A stretch of 64,000 nucleotides of DNA from Lutispora sp003527145 (GCA_029983695.1 JASBZB010000008.1:65108-129107); one strand, 5' to 3'; shown: positions 26,046 to 35,320, counted from the stretch's first letter. Notes: generated from the letters alone by a model not told the origin. A program made the numbers and translations.

Positions 26046-27152
26046 ATGAATACTGAATTTAAAATTGGCAGCAAAAAAGCAAATAAGTTCAGTCTATTGG
26101 CAGCTATGTCCAAGTATTCAGTTCCACTATTATTTGCAGTAGTATGTATTGCGGGTGCTGTTTTATCTAAACTCTCTTTAAAATATATTATTTCAGATGT
26201 AATTCTAAGGTTAAATAGGAATCTATTCCTGGTAATTGCACTGATAATTCCTGTGCTGGCCGGGATGGGCCTTAACTTTGCTATAGTGGTTGGGGCAATT
26301 GCCGGACAGATAGGGCTTATTTTTATTATAATAATGAATATTGGTGGCGTACTGGGGCTTCTTGCCGCGGTTGCATTTGCTACTCCTTTTGCCGTTCTTT
26401 TCGGTTACGGAGTAGGTAAGATCTTGAACAAGACCAAAGGCCGTGAAATGATCACAGGAATAATTATGGGATTTTTCTCAAATGGTTTATATCAATTGGT
26501 GTTCTTACTATTTATGGGCACTATCATACCGGTAAACAATCCTCAAATAATACTTCCGGGGGGTATTGGATTAAAGAATGCCTTGGAGTTAGATATTATT
26601 CAGAACTCTTTGGATAATATAATCAATATTCCTATTATGGGTGTCAAGATACCGGTCTTTACATTTATACTTATTGGATTGCTATGTGTCTTTAATCAGT
26701 TTATTCTTAAAACAAAGCTAGGCCAGAATTTTAGGGCATTGGGCCAGGATATACATATAGCAGATGTGGCAGGAATCAATGTTGATAAGACAAGAATTAT
26801 TGCCATGATTATGTCTACAGTGCTGGCTGCATGGGGACAGATTATCTTCCTTCAAAATATAGGAACATTACAAACCTACACAGCACATGAACAGGTTGGA
26901 AGGTTTGCCGTAGCTGCTTTGGTTATCGGAGGTGCTACTGTTACCAAAGCAACAATAGGTCAAGCTATCTTAGGTACAATTTTGTTCCATACTTTGTTTT
27001 CCGTATCACCAGCAGCAGGTAAGAATTTGTTTGGAGATGCACAAATGGGCGAATACTTCAGGTCATTTATAGCCTATGGAGTAATTGCATTATCACTGGT
27101 ACTTCATGCTTGGCAGAAATATATGAATGCTAAAGAAAAAGAAAAGCTCTAG
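26046..27152 (+). CDS. ABC importer permease (BPD_transp_2 family), second subunit
   Basis: The 368-residue membrane protein is a paralogue of the preceding permease, with the coupling loop LGQNFRALGQDIHIADVAGINVDK and ALVIGGATVTKATIGQAI. The ATG at 26046 follows GGAGGTGG, which lies inside the end of the previous gene; the GTG at 26034 is less likely. It ends the importer operon, with the infC promoter 20 bases after its stop. Confidence 0.9.
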   Translation: MNTEFKIGSKKANKFSLLAAMSKYSVPLLFAVVCIAGAVLSKLSLKYIISDVILRLNRNLFLVIALIIPVLAGMGLNFAIVVGAIAGQIGLIFIIIMNIGGVLGLLAAVAFATPFAVLFGYGVGKILNKTKGREMITGIIMGFFSNGLYQLVFLLFMGTIIPVNNPQIILPGGIGLKNALELDIIQNSLDNIINIPIMGVKIPVFTFILIGLLCVFNQFILKTKLGQNFRALGQDIHIADVAGINVDKTRIIAMIMSTVLAAWGQIIFLQNIGTLQTYTAHEQVGRFAVAALVIGGATVTKATIGQAILGTILFHTLFSVSPAAGKNLFGDAQMGEYFRSFIAYGVIALSLVLHAWQKYMNAKEKEKL

Positions 27153-27171
27153 TAAAAATTTAATTTATATG

Positions 27172-27200
27172 TTGACAATCTTAATGCATAATGCTATCCT
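27172..27200 (+). promoter_or_regulatory. sigma-A promoter of infC-rpmI-rplT
   Basis: TTGACA at 27172-27177 and TATCCT at 27195-27200, spacer 17. Confidence 0.75.
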
Positions 27201-27239
27201 ATATTAGTCAATATATAAAAGATTTAATTAATTATTATA

Positions 27240-27370
27240 AGCTTTTGCATTTGATTTGCATTTAAGTAGAAGGTCCGCTTCTCACCTTACAGTAATGCTG
27301 GTAAGGTAAAATAGTCCATGTTTATTGATTATTATGGGCAGGTGGATTTTTCTACCTGCCCAATTATATT
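27240..27370 (+). promoter_or_regulatory. L20-type autoregulatory leader of the infC operon
   Basis: The leader contains GCTTCTCACCTTAC followed by a complementary GTAAGGT (about 27277-27306), which matches the L20 leader seen ahead of infC-rpmI-rplT in Firmicutes. In that family L20 binds a site that mimics its 23S rRNA target and promotes early termination. A hairpin with GGGCAGGT and ACCTGCCC arms (27336-27361) lies just before the infC ribosome binding site. Confidence 0.75.
27336..27361 (+). terminator. attenuator hairpin of the infC leader
   Basis: GGGCAGGT at 27336-27343 pairs with ACCTGCCC at 27354-27361. The following AATTATATT is only partly T-rich. Confidence 0.6.
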
Positions 27371-27386
27371 ATGGAGGTGATCAACT

Positions 27387-27902
27387 ATAAGTAACAATAA
27401 GGATGTTCAAATCAACGAAGATATAAGAGATAAAGAGGTAAGAGTAGTTGATGTTAATGGAGAACAGCTTGGGATAATGTCTTCCAGGCAAGCTCTTGAA
27501 ATTGCCGCGGAAAGAGAATTAGACCTTGTTAAGATAGCTCCGCAGGCTAAACCGCCGGTATGCAAGATAATGGACTATGGCAAATTTACTTTTGAACAGA
27601 GCAAGAGAGAAAAAGAAGCTCGCAAAAACCAAAAAGTTGTTAACATCAAAGAAATAAGATTTTCTCCAAAGATAGAGGAACATGATCTTAATGTAAAAGC
27701 AAAAAATGCTCAAAAGTTTTTACACGATGGTGACAAGGTTAAAGTGACCATAAGATTCAGAGGCAGGGAAGTAGACCATGTAGCATACGGTGAAAAAGCC
27801 CTGGAACGTTTTTATGAAATTTTGAAGGATTATTGTGTTATTGAAAAACCGGCAAAACTGGAAGGTAAAAATCTTTCTTTAACTTTAGCGCCTAAACAAT
27901 AG
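27387..27902 (+). CDS. infC: translation initiation factor IF-3, AUA start codon
   Basis: IF-3 binds the 30S subunit and checks start-codon pairing. The full 171-residue protein begins at ATA (27387), 6 bases after a perfect GGAGGTGA at 27373-27380, and reads SNNKDVQINEDIRDKEVR, the standard IF3 N-terminus. Starting at the first ATG (27477) would remove 30 residues of this conserved domain, and a stop at 27378-27380 lies in frame just upstream. KIAPQAKPPVCKIMDYGKF and the C-terminal IKEIRFSPKIEEHD are also clear. A rare start codon gives IF-3 a way to limit its own synthesis, as known for the AUU start in E. coli. Confidence 0.93.
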   Translation: MSNNKDVQINEDIRDKEVRVVDVNGEQLGIMSSRQALEIAAERELDLVKIAPQAKPPVCKIMDYGKFTFEQSKREKEARKNQKVVNIKEIRFSPKIEEHDLNVKAKNAQKFLHDGDKVKVTIRFRGREVDHVAYGEKALERFYEILKDYCVIEKPAKLEGKNLSLTLAPKQ

Positions 27903-27923
27903 TAGAAAAGGGAGGACTTTGTA

Positions 27924-28121
27924 ATGCCAAAAATGAAAACCCATAGAGCTTCGGCAAAAAGATTCAGCTTTACTAAATCAGGAAAAGTAAAAAGAGCTAA
28001 GGCTTTTAAACAACATATTTTGACTAAGAAAACTTCGAAGAGAAGAAGGAATCTTAGAAAAACAGGCTATGCCAGCCCAGCTGAGGCAAAGATTATCAGA
28101 AAATTAGTACCATATAAATAA
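27924..28121 (+). CDS. rpmI: 50S ribosomal protein L35
   Basis: The 65-residue, strongly basic protein starts MPKMKTHRASAKRFS and contains the KRRRNLRKTG stretch typical of L35. GGGAGGA lies 9 bases before the ATG. It lies between infC and rplT as in other Firmicutes. Confidence 0.97.
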   Translation: MPKMKTHRASAKRFSFTKSGKVKRAKAFKQHILTKKTSKRRRNLRKTGYASPAEAKIIRKLVPYK

Positions 28122-28144
28122 TTCCATAAGGAGGCAGCATTAAC

Positions 28145-28504
28145 ATGGCAAGAGTAAAAAGAGCGGTAAATGCCCATAAAAAACGTAGAAAAACATTGAA
28201 ACTGGCTAAGGGTTATGTAGGTGCCAGAAGCAAAAAATATAGAATAGCCAATGAAACGGTTATCAGAGCATTAAGATTTGCTTATATAGGGAGAAAGCTC
28301 AGAAAGAGAGATTTCAGAAAGCTATGGATAGCAAGAATAAATGCAGCAGCTAGAAACAATGGATTATCCTATAGCAAATTCATAAATGGACTTAAGCTTT
28401 CAGGCATTGAGATAAATAGAAAGATGCTTTCTGAAATGGCGATTAATGACGAAGCAGGCTTTGCCAAATTGATCGATATAGCTAAAGAAAAAATAAATGC
28501 ATAA
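28145..28504 (+). CDS. rplT: 50S ribosomal protein L20
   Basis: The 119-residue basic protein begins MARVKRAVNAHKKRRK and has SKYRIANETVIRALRFAYIGR-type segments (positions about 30-55). It is a 23S rRNA assembly protein and the likely repressor of its own operon through the leader upstream of infC. AGGAGG precedes the ATG. Confidence 0.97.
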   Translation: MARVKRAVNAHKKRRKTLKLAKGYVGARSKKYRIANETVIRALRFAYIGRKLRKRDFRKLWIARINAAARNNGLSYSKFINGLKLSGIEINRKMLSEMAINDEAGFAKLIDIAKEKINA

Positions 28505-28524
28505 AAGACCGAAAGGTCTTTTTC
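28503..28524 (+). terminator. terminator of the infC operon
   Basis: AAAAGACC at 28503-28510 pairs with GGTCTTTT at 28515-28522 around GAAA, followed by further T residues. Confidence 0.88.
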
Positions 28525-28688
28525 ATTTTTAAGACTTTGATCTTATTTTGGCATATAGGATCAAGATTGAAATGTTTAGTGGAAAAGTTTAAAATATATA
28601 TAATTATTAACAAACTGAGGACCTAGGAATATTTATTATGAGTATTATGAATTATATTATTACAGAGCATAAAAGACGTCTGTAAGAG

Positions 28689-30053
28689 GTGAAAGATATT
28701 ATAAAGTTGAGCTTTCTTAAAAAGTCAATTAACGCATCACCGTCACAAATTTTAGTCATAGGCTTTGCTGCTATAATATTGTCCGGGGCTATTCTTTTAA
28801 ACCTACCGATGGCTTCGAAAGATGGAAATAGTGTTGGCTTCATAAATGCTCTTTTTACAGCCACATCTGCTGTTTGTGTGACGGGTTTGGTTGTCGTAGA
28901 TACTGCTACACATTGGACCCCTTTTGGTCAGGTGATTATAATTGCATTAATACAAATTGGCGGGCTGGGCTTCATGACCATGTCAACTTTATTATCGCTG
29001 CTTGTTGGGAGGAGAATAACACTAAGGGAAAGAATTATGATGCAGGAAGCCTTAAACCTGGATGAGCTTGAAGGCTTGGTCAGGCTGACTAAAAGCATTA
29101 TTATAGCCACCTTTACAATTGAAGCTGCAGGAGCCGTGATGTATTCTACAGTTTTTGTTCCTGAGTTCGGAATGAAGAAGGGTATGATCATGGGGCTTTT
29201 TCATTCCGTTTCAGCTTTCTGCAATGCCGGTTTTGATTTGATAGGCGGATTTAAGAGCTTTAGCCCATATGTAAATAATGCTGTCATCAACTTTACCACA
29301 ATACTGTTGATCATAATCGGCGGGTTAGGATTTACCGTTTGGATGGACATATATAACAACAGGAGCTTTGGAAGATTATCTCTTCACAGCAAGGTGGTTT
29401 TGAGCGTAACCGGATTTTTAATCACTGTCGGAGCATTATTCTTGTTTATGATTGAATATAATAACCCTGCCACGATGGGGGGCTTACCTTTGTCAGGAAA
29501 GATTCTTTCCTCTCTGTTTCACTCTGTGTCTCCAAGAACTGCAGGTTTTAATACAATTGATAATGCCGCCTTTACTTCATCATCTAAATTTTTGACCATA
29601 ATATTGATGTTTATCGGAGGTTCTCCATGTTCAACGGCCGGAGGTATTAAAACTACTACTGCAGGGATACTTTTCCTCACTGTAGTATCTGTAATCACAG
29701 GGCGCGAAGATGCGGAGGTTTTTGAAAAAAGGATTTCCAAAACCATTGTTTATAGGGCTCTCGCTGTTACTGCTGCAGGCTTGTTTATTGTCACAGGCGT
29801 AACTATGATTCTATCCATCGCTGAGAATGCGGATTTCCTTACTCTTATGTATGAATCTGCCTCTGCTTTTGGAACCGTTGGATTAAGTTTAAATTATAGT
29901 CCGAATCTTTCCCTTATTGGCAAACTAATAGTATCTGCAACGATGTTTTCAGGAAGAGTAGGACCTCTGACTTTGGTAGTGGCACTGGCTCAAAGAGCAT
30001 CCAGGCATAAAAGCAATCTAAAGTACCCAGAAGATAAAATATTGGTGGGCTAA
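28689..30053 (+). CDS. ktrB: Trk/Ktr potassium uptake channel subunit
   Basis: The 454-residue membrane protein belongs to the TrkH/KtrB family. The four selectivity-filter loops are visible: TSAVCVTGL, SAFCNAGFD, SPRTAGFNT and SAFGTVGLSL. It takes up K+ (often with Na+) and works with the RCK subunit encoded 11 bases downstream. The GTG at 28689 lies inside the GAGGTGA site, so the true start may be ATT 28698 or ATA 28701, or TTG 28707, shortening the protein by 3-6 residues. No c-di-AMP riboswitch is visible upstream. Confidence 0.93.
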   Translation: MKDIIKLSFLKKSINASPSQILVIGFAAIILSGAILLNLPMASKDGNSVGFINALFTATSAVCVTGLVVVDTATHWTPFGQVIIIALIQIGGLGFMTMSTLLSLLVGRRITLRERIMMQEALNLDELEGLVRLTKSIIIATFTIEAAGAVMYSTVFVPEFGMKKGMIMGLFHSVSAFCNAGFDLIGGFKSFSPYVNNAVINFTTILLIIIGGLGFTVWMDIYNNRSFGRLSLHSKVVLSVTGFLITVGALFLFMIEYNNPATMGGLPLSGKILSSLFHSVSPRTAGFNTIDNAAFTSSSKFLTIILMFIGGSPCSTAGGIKTTTAGILFLTVVSVITGREDAEVFEKRISKTIVYRALAVTAAGLFIVTGVTMILSIAENADFLTLMYESASAFGTVGLSLNYSPNLSLIGKLIVSATMFSGRVGPLTLVVALAQRASRHKSNLKYPEDKILVG

Positions 30054-30064
30054 GGAGGTTAATA

Positions 30065-30727
30065 ATGAAACAATTTGTTGTTATCGGAATAGGGCGTTTT
30101 GGCGGCGCTCTTGCAAAACGACTATATGATATAGGACATGAGGTGTTGGCTGTTGATATGGATGAAGAATTGATCCAGAAGATATCGGATAAGGTCACTC
30201 ACGCTATTGCTGCCGATGCCACAGATGAAAGCGTACTACGCTCCCTGGGGGTAAGAAATTTTGATGTCGGCGTCGTTGCAATAGGCGATGATATTCAGTC
30301 AAGCATAATAACTACCTTAATGCTTAAAGAAATGGGCTTGAAATATATTGTAGCAAAGGCTCAAAATGAGGTACATGCCAAGGTATTAAAAAAGCTTGGC
30401 GCCGATAGGGTCGTCTTTCCCGAAAGAGATATGGGCATAAGGGTAGCTCACAATCTTATTGCTACAAATATACTCGATATAATTGAGTTATCGCCGGATT
30501 ATAGCCTCCTTGAATTCGAAGTATTTCCCTCATGGATTGGAGAAAACCTAAAAGACCTGAACCTGAGAGCAAAGTATGGCATTAACGTTTTAGCGATTAA
30601 AAATAATAATGACAACGGAAGCATAAATGTTTCTCCAAGGGCCCAGGACACTATCGAGGCAGGGGATATACTCGTCGTTGTAGGAAGCAACGAAGATTTG
30701 CTGAAATTAGAGAAAAAAATTGATTAA
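30065..30727 (+). CDS. ktrA: Ktr potassium uptake regulator, RCK protein
   Basis: The 220-residue protein has an RCK_N Rossmann domain starting VIGIGRFGGALAKRL with acidic AVDMDE at the end of strand 2, so it should bind NAD(H)/ATP-type ligands, and an RCK_C domain (about residues 135-220, GINVLAIKNN, AGDILVVVG). It gates the KtrB channel from the cytoplasm. In Firmicutes the RCK_C domain can bind c-di-AMP; this is inference. AAGGAGG precedes the ATG. Confidence 0.93.
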   Translation: MKQFVVIGIGRFGGALAKRLYDIGHEVLAVDMDEELIQKISDKVTHAIAADATDESVLRSLGVRNFDVGVVAIGDDIQSSIITTLMLKEMGLKYIVAKAQNEVHAKVLKKLGADRVVFPERDMGIRVAHNLIATNILDIIELSPDYSLLEFEVFPSWIGENLKDLNLRAKYGINVLAIKNNNDNGSINVSPRAQDTIEAGDILVVVGSNEDLLKLEKKID

Positions 30728-30739
30728 AGGTGAATTGCA

Positions 30740-31543
30740 GTGAAAATTATAACCAGCAGTCAGAATAAAGTGATTAAGCATGCTAAATCTTTACAATTAA
30801 AGAAATATAGAGATGCAGCCGGGGAGTATTTATTGGAAGGCATTAAGCTCTTACAGGAGGCTATAAGATATAATGCGGATATTGGCCACGTATTTTATCA
30901 TGATGAAGCTTTGTACAATCCGGATATACAATATATTATTGATACCTGTACCAAAAGAAAAATTCCGGTTTATGGGATGGAAAAAAAGTTATTTCTAGAC
31001 ATAAGTGAAACAAGAACCTCTCAAGGGGTAATAGGCATAGGAAAGAAGAGAGATTATGATATGACCTCGCTCATCAAGCAGAAATCTTTCAATATTGTAA
31101 TGCTGGAAGAAGTGCAGGACCCGGGCAATGTAGGTACTATAATCAGGACTGCAGATGCCTGCGGCTTTGATATGGCTATTCTGTCAAAAGGCTGTGCGGA
31201 CATATATTCTGGTAAAACTATAAGGTCAACTATGGGCTCTTTATTCCATATGTCCATCATTCCTGATATGGATTTTGAACATGTGATGGGAATTTTAGAA
31301 AGCGTGGGGGCCTTGACGTTAGCCGCAGCTCCCCATGACGGTATGCCTTGCTATGATATCAGATATAAAGACAAAAATGTGATAATTGTAGGAAATGAAT
31401 CCAAGGGGCTGACTGATGCTGTTATGGATAAAGCAAGCTTAAAGGTAAACATACCTATGATCGGCAGAGCGGAATCTTTAAATGCAGGTGTGGCCGCATC
31501 CATATTGATGTATGAAATTATGAGGCACAGGCTTGCAAGGTGA
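30740..31543 (+). CDS. TrmH/SpoU family RNA 2'-O-methyltransferase
   Basis: The 267-residue protein has an N-terminal substrate-binding domain (LQLKKYRDAAGEYLLEGIKL) and a SPOUT methyltransferase domain with VQDPGNVGTIIRTADACGFD (motif 1), VGNESKGL (motif 2) and IPMIGRAESLNAGVAASI (motif 3). It is probably the counterpart of B. subtilis YsgA, which also lies just before pheST, and would methylate rRNA. The start is GTG at 30740 with AAGGTGA upstream. Confidence 0.9.
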   Translation: MKIITSSQNKVIKHAKSLQLKKYRDAAGEYLLEGIKLLQEAIRYNADIGHVFYHDEALYNPDIQYIIDTCTKRKIPVYGMEKKLFLDISETRTSQGVIGIGKKRDYDMTSLIKQKSFNIVMLEEVQDPGNVGTIIRTADACGFDMAILSKGCADIYSGKTIRSTMGSLFHMSIIPDMDFEHVMGILESVGALTLAAAPHDGMPCYDIRYKDKNVIIVGNESKGLTDAVMDKASLKVNIPMIGRAESLNAGVAASILMYEIMRHRLAR

Positions 31544-31562
31544 TTAAAAAAAATTACCATTA

Positions 31563-31591
31563 TTGTAATAAAGAATACCATATGTTATAAT
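31563..31591 (+). promoter_or_regulatory. promoter of pheST
   Basis: TTGTAA at 31563-31568 and TATAAT at 31586-31591 with a 17-base spacer and a TG one base before the -10 box. Confidence 0.65.
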
Positions 31592-31597
31592 TCAGAA

Positions 31598-31847
31598 TAA
31601 GCTGAATACAAAACTAGATAAGAAAGTCAATGAAGGAAAAAGTAGGTTATATCAAGGTACAAGAGATATGGTACCATGGCTGGGAGTACCGTTTACCATA
31701 TATATCTGAAGTTCGGTCCGGAGATTCAGAGTTGAAATTCAGTAAGCTCTGACGGTGTTAACCGTTAATTTATGAGTGGCCTGTACGTAAGGCAATTAGG
31801 GTGGTACCGCGGAAACCTCCGTCCCTTTGGGGTTGAGGTTTTTTTGT
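31598..31847 (+). promoter_or_regulatory. T-box leader of pheS-pheT
   Basis: The leader has a stem I region with an AGTA motif, a specifier candidate TTC (Phe codon) at 31712-31714 after GAAG, the T-box AGGGTGGTACCGCGG at 31798-31812, and a terminator with AACCTC and GAGGTT arms before a T run (31814-31847). It makes pheST expression depend on uncharged tRNA-Phe. Confidence 0.9.
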
Positions 31848-31882
31848 TTTTGTTGAATGATCTATTGAAAGGAGTTTTATAT

Positions 31883-32902
31883 ATGAAAGATAAGCTGGCT
31901 AAGATTAAAAGTGAATCCATTGTCGAAATTGATAATGTGGAAAATTCGCAGCAGCTTGAAGAAATCAGGATCAAATATCTTGGGAAAAAGGGAGAATTGA
32001 CTCAGCTGCTTCGCGGCATGGGACAATTGAGCCCTGAGGAGAGGCCCCTCATGGGTCAACTGGCAAACGAGGTCAGAGATCAGATCAATGACAAGATTGA
32101 GGAAACAGCATATTGTTTAAAGCGAAAAGACCTGGAAAAGAGGTTGCGCAGCGAATTTATAGATGTTACTATGCCCGGCAAAAAGAAGCAGCTGGGGAAC
32201 AGGCATCCGATGACCAAGGTATTAAATGAAATTGAGGATATTTTTATCGGAATGGGCTTTACTGTGGTTGAAGGGCCGGAAATTGAGAAGGCTTACTATA
32301 ATTTTGATGCTCTTAATCACAGCAAATATCACCCTGCCAGAGATGTGCAGGATACATTTTATATAACTGAAGAATTATTGTTAAGGACTCAAACTTCCCC
32401 CAACCAAGTTAGGACTATGGAAAAGCAAAAACCGCCTATTAGAGTTATTGTACCTGGCAGAGTGTACAGAGCAGATGAGATCGATGCTACACACTCACCG
32501 ATGTTTCATCAAATAGAAGGCCTGGTCGTTGACAAAGGAATAACTATGGCGAATCTTAAGGGTACTTTAGAGATATTTGCTAAGAAGTTATATGGTGAAA
32601 AGACTCAAACCAAATTTAGGCCCCACCATTTTCCTTTTACTGAGCCCAGTGCTGAGATGGATTGCACTTGCTCTGCCTGCGGAGGAGCCGGCTGCCGCAT
32701 ATGCAAATACACCGGTTGGATTGAAATATTGGGCGCAGGCATGGTTCACCCCAATGTGCTTGCAAATTGCGGCATAGACACTGAAGTATATTCCGGTTTT
32801 GCCTTTGGTATGGGATTGGATAGGATCACAATGTTGAAATATGATATTTCCGATTTAAGACTTATGTTTGAAAATGATAAGAGATTCTTAGATCAGTTTT
32901 AG
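31883..32902 (+). CDS. pheS: phenylalanyl-tRNA synthetase alpha subunit
   Basis: The 339-residue protein has an N-terminal coiled coil (about 1-85) that contacts tRNA and a class II catalytic domain with MFHQIEGLVVDKG, FRPHHFPFTEPSAEMD and GMGLDRITMLKY. The Cys-rich insertion CSACGGAGCRICKYTGW is of the kind seen in Gram-positive PheS. The start at 31883 has AAAGGAG 7 bases upstream; the open frame before it is T-box sequence. Confidence 0.97.
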   Translation: MKDKLAKIKSESIVEIDNVENSQQLEEIRIKYLGKKGELTQLLRGMGQLSPEERPLMGQLANEVRDQINDKIEETAYCLKRKDLEKRLRSEFIDVTMPGKKKQLGNRHPMTKVLNEIEDIFIGMGFTVVEGPEIEKAYYNFDALNHSKYHPARDVQDTFYITEELLLRTQTSPNQVRTMEKQKPPIRVIVPGRVYRADEIDATHSPMFHQIEGLVVDKGITMANLKGTLEIFAKKLYGEKTQTKFRPHHFPFTEPSAEMDCTCSACGGAGCRICKYTGWIEILGAGMVHPNVLANCGIDTEVYSGFAFGMGLDRITMLKYDISDLRLMFENDKRFLDQF

Positions 32903-32917
32903 GAGGGGAGAATATAG

Positions 32918-35311
32918 ATGCTTGTACCAATAAAATGGCTTAAAGATTATGTTGATATAGATATGGATATAAAAGAATTTGCAGACGGAATGACCATGTC
33001 CGGCTCCATGGTTGAAGGTGTGGAAGAGGTAGGCCAGAATATAGATAAGGTTGTTGTCGGCAAGATACTTGAAATCAGCACTCATTCCGATGCAGATAAA
33101 CTATTGGTGACAAAGGTCGATGTAGGCGGTGAAATTATCCAAATAATCACCGGAGCAACAAATATAAGAGAAAATGATTATGTGCCCGTTGCACTTCATG
33201 GAGCCAGCTTGCCCAACGGTATAAAAATTAAGAGAGGCAAATTAAGGGGTCTTGAATCAAACGGCATGCTATGCTCGCCGGATGAGCTTGGACTGGATGC
33301 AGAAAGCCTTCCAAGCGGCGTTGATATGGTTGACGGTATATATATACTGGACCAGGCATACCCTCTCGGCAAAGATATTAAGCGAGTACTGGGTCTGGAC
33401 GATAAAATAATCGAATTTGAGATTACAAATAACAGACCGGATTGCCTTAGCATATTGGGCATAGCAAGAGAAGCTGCTGCAACCTTTGGGTTGAAAATGA
33501 AATACCCCAGCGACGCAATATCTGTAAAGGATGGAGAAGCATCCGATTATATATCTGCCAGCGTGAAGGATGCTGATTTATGCCCTAGATTTGCAATACG
33601 GGTGATAAAAGATGTAAAGATAAAAAACTCTCCTCCATGGATGCAGGAAAGACTTTTAAAGGCTGGAGTAAGGCCAATAAATAACATAGTTGATATAACC
33701 AATTACGTTATGCTGGAAACAGGGCAGCCGATGCATGCCTATGATCTTGATATGCTTGAAAACAAAGAAATAGTTGTGAGAAGAGCGGAAAAGGATGAGA
33801 AGATCACCACTCTTGATGAAAATGAAAGAAATTTGGATGATTCAATCCTGGTTATAGCAGATGGGAAGAAGGCAATAGGCATTGCAGGGATTATGGGCGG
33901 CTATAACACCGAAATTAAAGAAGATACTAAAACCATTGCTTTCGAATGTGCTAATTTTGATGCGGTTAATATAAGATTATCATCGAAAAAATTGGGCTTG
34001 AGGACAGAGGCTTCTTCAAGGTTTGAAAAGGGTCTGGATATGGAGATCGTATCCCTTGCGATGGACAGAGCCTGCCATCTTGTTGGAGCGCTGGATGCCG
34101 GAAAGGTTGTAGGAGGTACAATAGATATTTACCCTGCTAAAAAAGAAAAAAGGATGATCACTTTAAGGAACGACAGGGTAAAGTGGCTTTTAGGCGTAGA
34201 CATATCTGTTGCCAGGGTCAAACAAATGTTGGAATCTCTGGAATTTGAGGTTGCTGGTGAAGAAGTATTAGAAATAAAAGTTCCGACTTTCAGAGATGAT
34301 GTGGCGATGGAAGCTGATTTGATTGAAGAGATAGCCAGATTATATGGATATAATAATATTCCGTCTAAGCTTATGGATACAACCTTTACCCAAGGCGGAA
34401 GGGATGCTAAGCAGCAGATCAGAAATATTATCAGAGGTAATATGGAAGCTCAGGGCTTATATGAAGCTTACACATATTCCTTTGTGAGTCCGGCCGTATT
34501 CAACCAGATAAACCTGAAGGCAGAGAACCCCTTGAGAAAGGCGATAAAAATATTAAATCCTCTTGGAGAAGAACAAAGCATAATGAGAACTACAATGATT
34601 CCAAACATCCTTGAGGTTATAAGCAGGAACTATAATAGAAAGATAGTAGAAGGAATGTTTTATGAATTATCCAAGGTATATCTGTCAGAAGAGTTGCCCT
34701 TGAAGGATTTAGCTTATGAGCGAGATACTTTGACCATAGGAATTTATGGCAATGTAGATTTTTATGATTTGAAGGGTATTATTGAGAACATGTTGTCCAT
34801 TTTAAATATCAGCAAGTACAGAGTCCTTCCCTCCAATCATGAAAGCTTTCATCCGGGCAGGACAGCTGAGCTGCTGATAAATAATAAGAGGATAGGCTAT
34901 TTGGGAGAAATACATCCGGATGTGCTGGATAACTATGATATTCCATCCAGGGTATATATCGCTGAACTGGATTTTGAGGAAATTTTCCGTCAGATTGACC
35001 TGACCATAAAATATAAGCCCCTTCCCAAATATCCCTCCATTGAGAGAGATATAGCAGTGGTAGTTGAAGAGGAAGTTACTGCAGGCCAAATTGAAGAAAT
35101 AATAAGAAATAAGGGCGGAAGGCTTGTTGATGAGGTAAAGCTGTTTGACATATATAGAGGCTCACAGATAGAAGAGGGCTATAAGAGCATGGCCTATAGC
35201 ATAGTTTACCGCTCTGATGAGAAAACGCTTACCGAAGAAGATATTACAAAGGTCCATAATAAAATATTGAATTCTCTGACCAATCAGGTTGGAGCAGTGC
35301 TAAGGAGCTAG
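32918..35311 (+). CDS. pheT: phenylalanyl-tRNA synthetase beta subunit
   Basis: The 797-residue protein is of normal length and order: EMAP-type tRNA-binding domain (about 40-150, VVVGKILEISTHSDADKL), B3/B4 editing domain (EITNNRPDCLSILGIARE, GMMGG-like GIMGG near residue 325), B5 DNA-binding-like domain, catalytic-like core, and the C-terminal FDX-ACB anticodon-binding domain (PKYPSIERDIAVVV to the end). It follows pheS by 15 bases. Confidence 0.97.
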   Translation: MLVPIKWLKDYVDIDMDIKEFADGMTMSGSMVEGVEEVGQNIDKVVVGKILEISTHSDADKLLVTKVDVGGEIIQIITGATNIRENDYVPVALHGASLPNGIKIKRGKLRGLESNGMLCSPDELGLDAESLPSGVDMVDGIYILDQAYPLGKDIKRVLGLDDKIIEFEITNNRPDCLSILGIAREAAATFGLKMKYPSDAISVKDGEASDYISASVKDADLCPRFAIRVIKDVKIKNSPPWMQERLLKAGVRPINNIVDITNYVMLETGQPMHAYDLDMLENKEIVVRRAEKDEKITTLDENERNLDDSILVIADGKKAIGIAGIMGGYNTEIKEDTKTIAFECANFDAVNIRLSSKKLGLRTEASSRFEKGLDMEIVSLAMDRACHLVGALDAGKVVGGTIDIYPAKKEKRMITLRNDRVKWLLGVDISVARVKQMLESLEFEVAGEEVLEIKVPTFRDDVAMEADLIEEIARLYGYNNIPSKLMDTTFTQGGRDAKQQIRNIIRGNMEAQGLYEAYTYSFVSPAVFNQINLKAENPLRKAIKILNPLGEEQSIMRTTMIPNILEVISRNYNRKIVEGMFYELSKVYLSEELPLKDLAYERDTLTIGIYGNVDFYDLKGIIENMLSILNISKYRVLPSNHESFHPGRTAELLINNKRIGYLGEIHPDVLDNYDIPSRVYIAELDFEEIFRQIDLTIKYKPLPKYPSIERDIAVVVEEEVTAGQIEEIIRNKGGRLVDEVKLFDIYRGSQIEEGYKSMAYSIVYRSDEKTLTEEDITKVHNKILNSLTNQVGAVLRS

Positions 35312-35320
35312 TATTATTAA

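Noticed and set aside
28525..28688. c-di-AMP riboswitch upstream of ktrB
   Set aside because: None of the conserved ydaO elements are visible in the 165 bases before the gene.
31772..31882. N-terminal extension of pheS
   Set aside because: It is T-box and terminator sequence; the ATG at 31883 has AAAGGAG and gives a normal PheS start.
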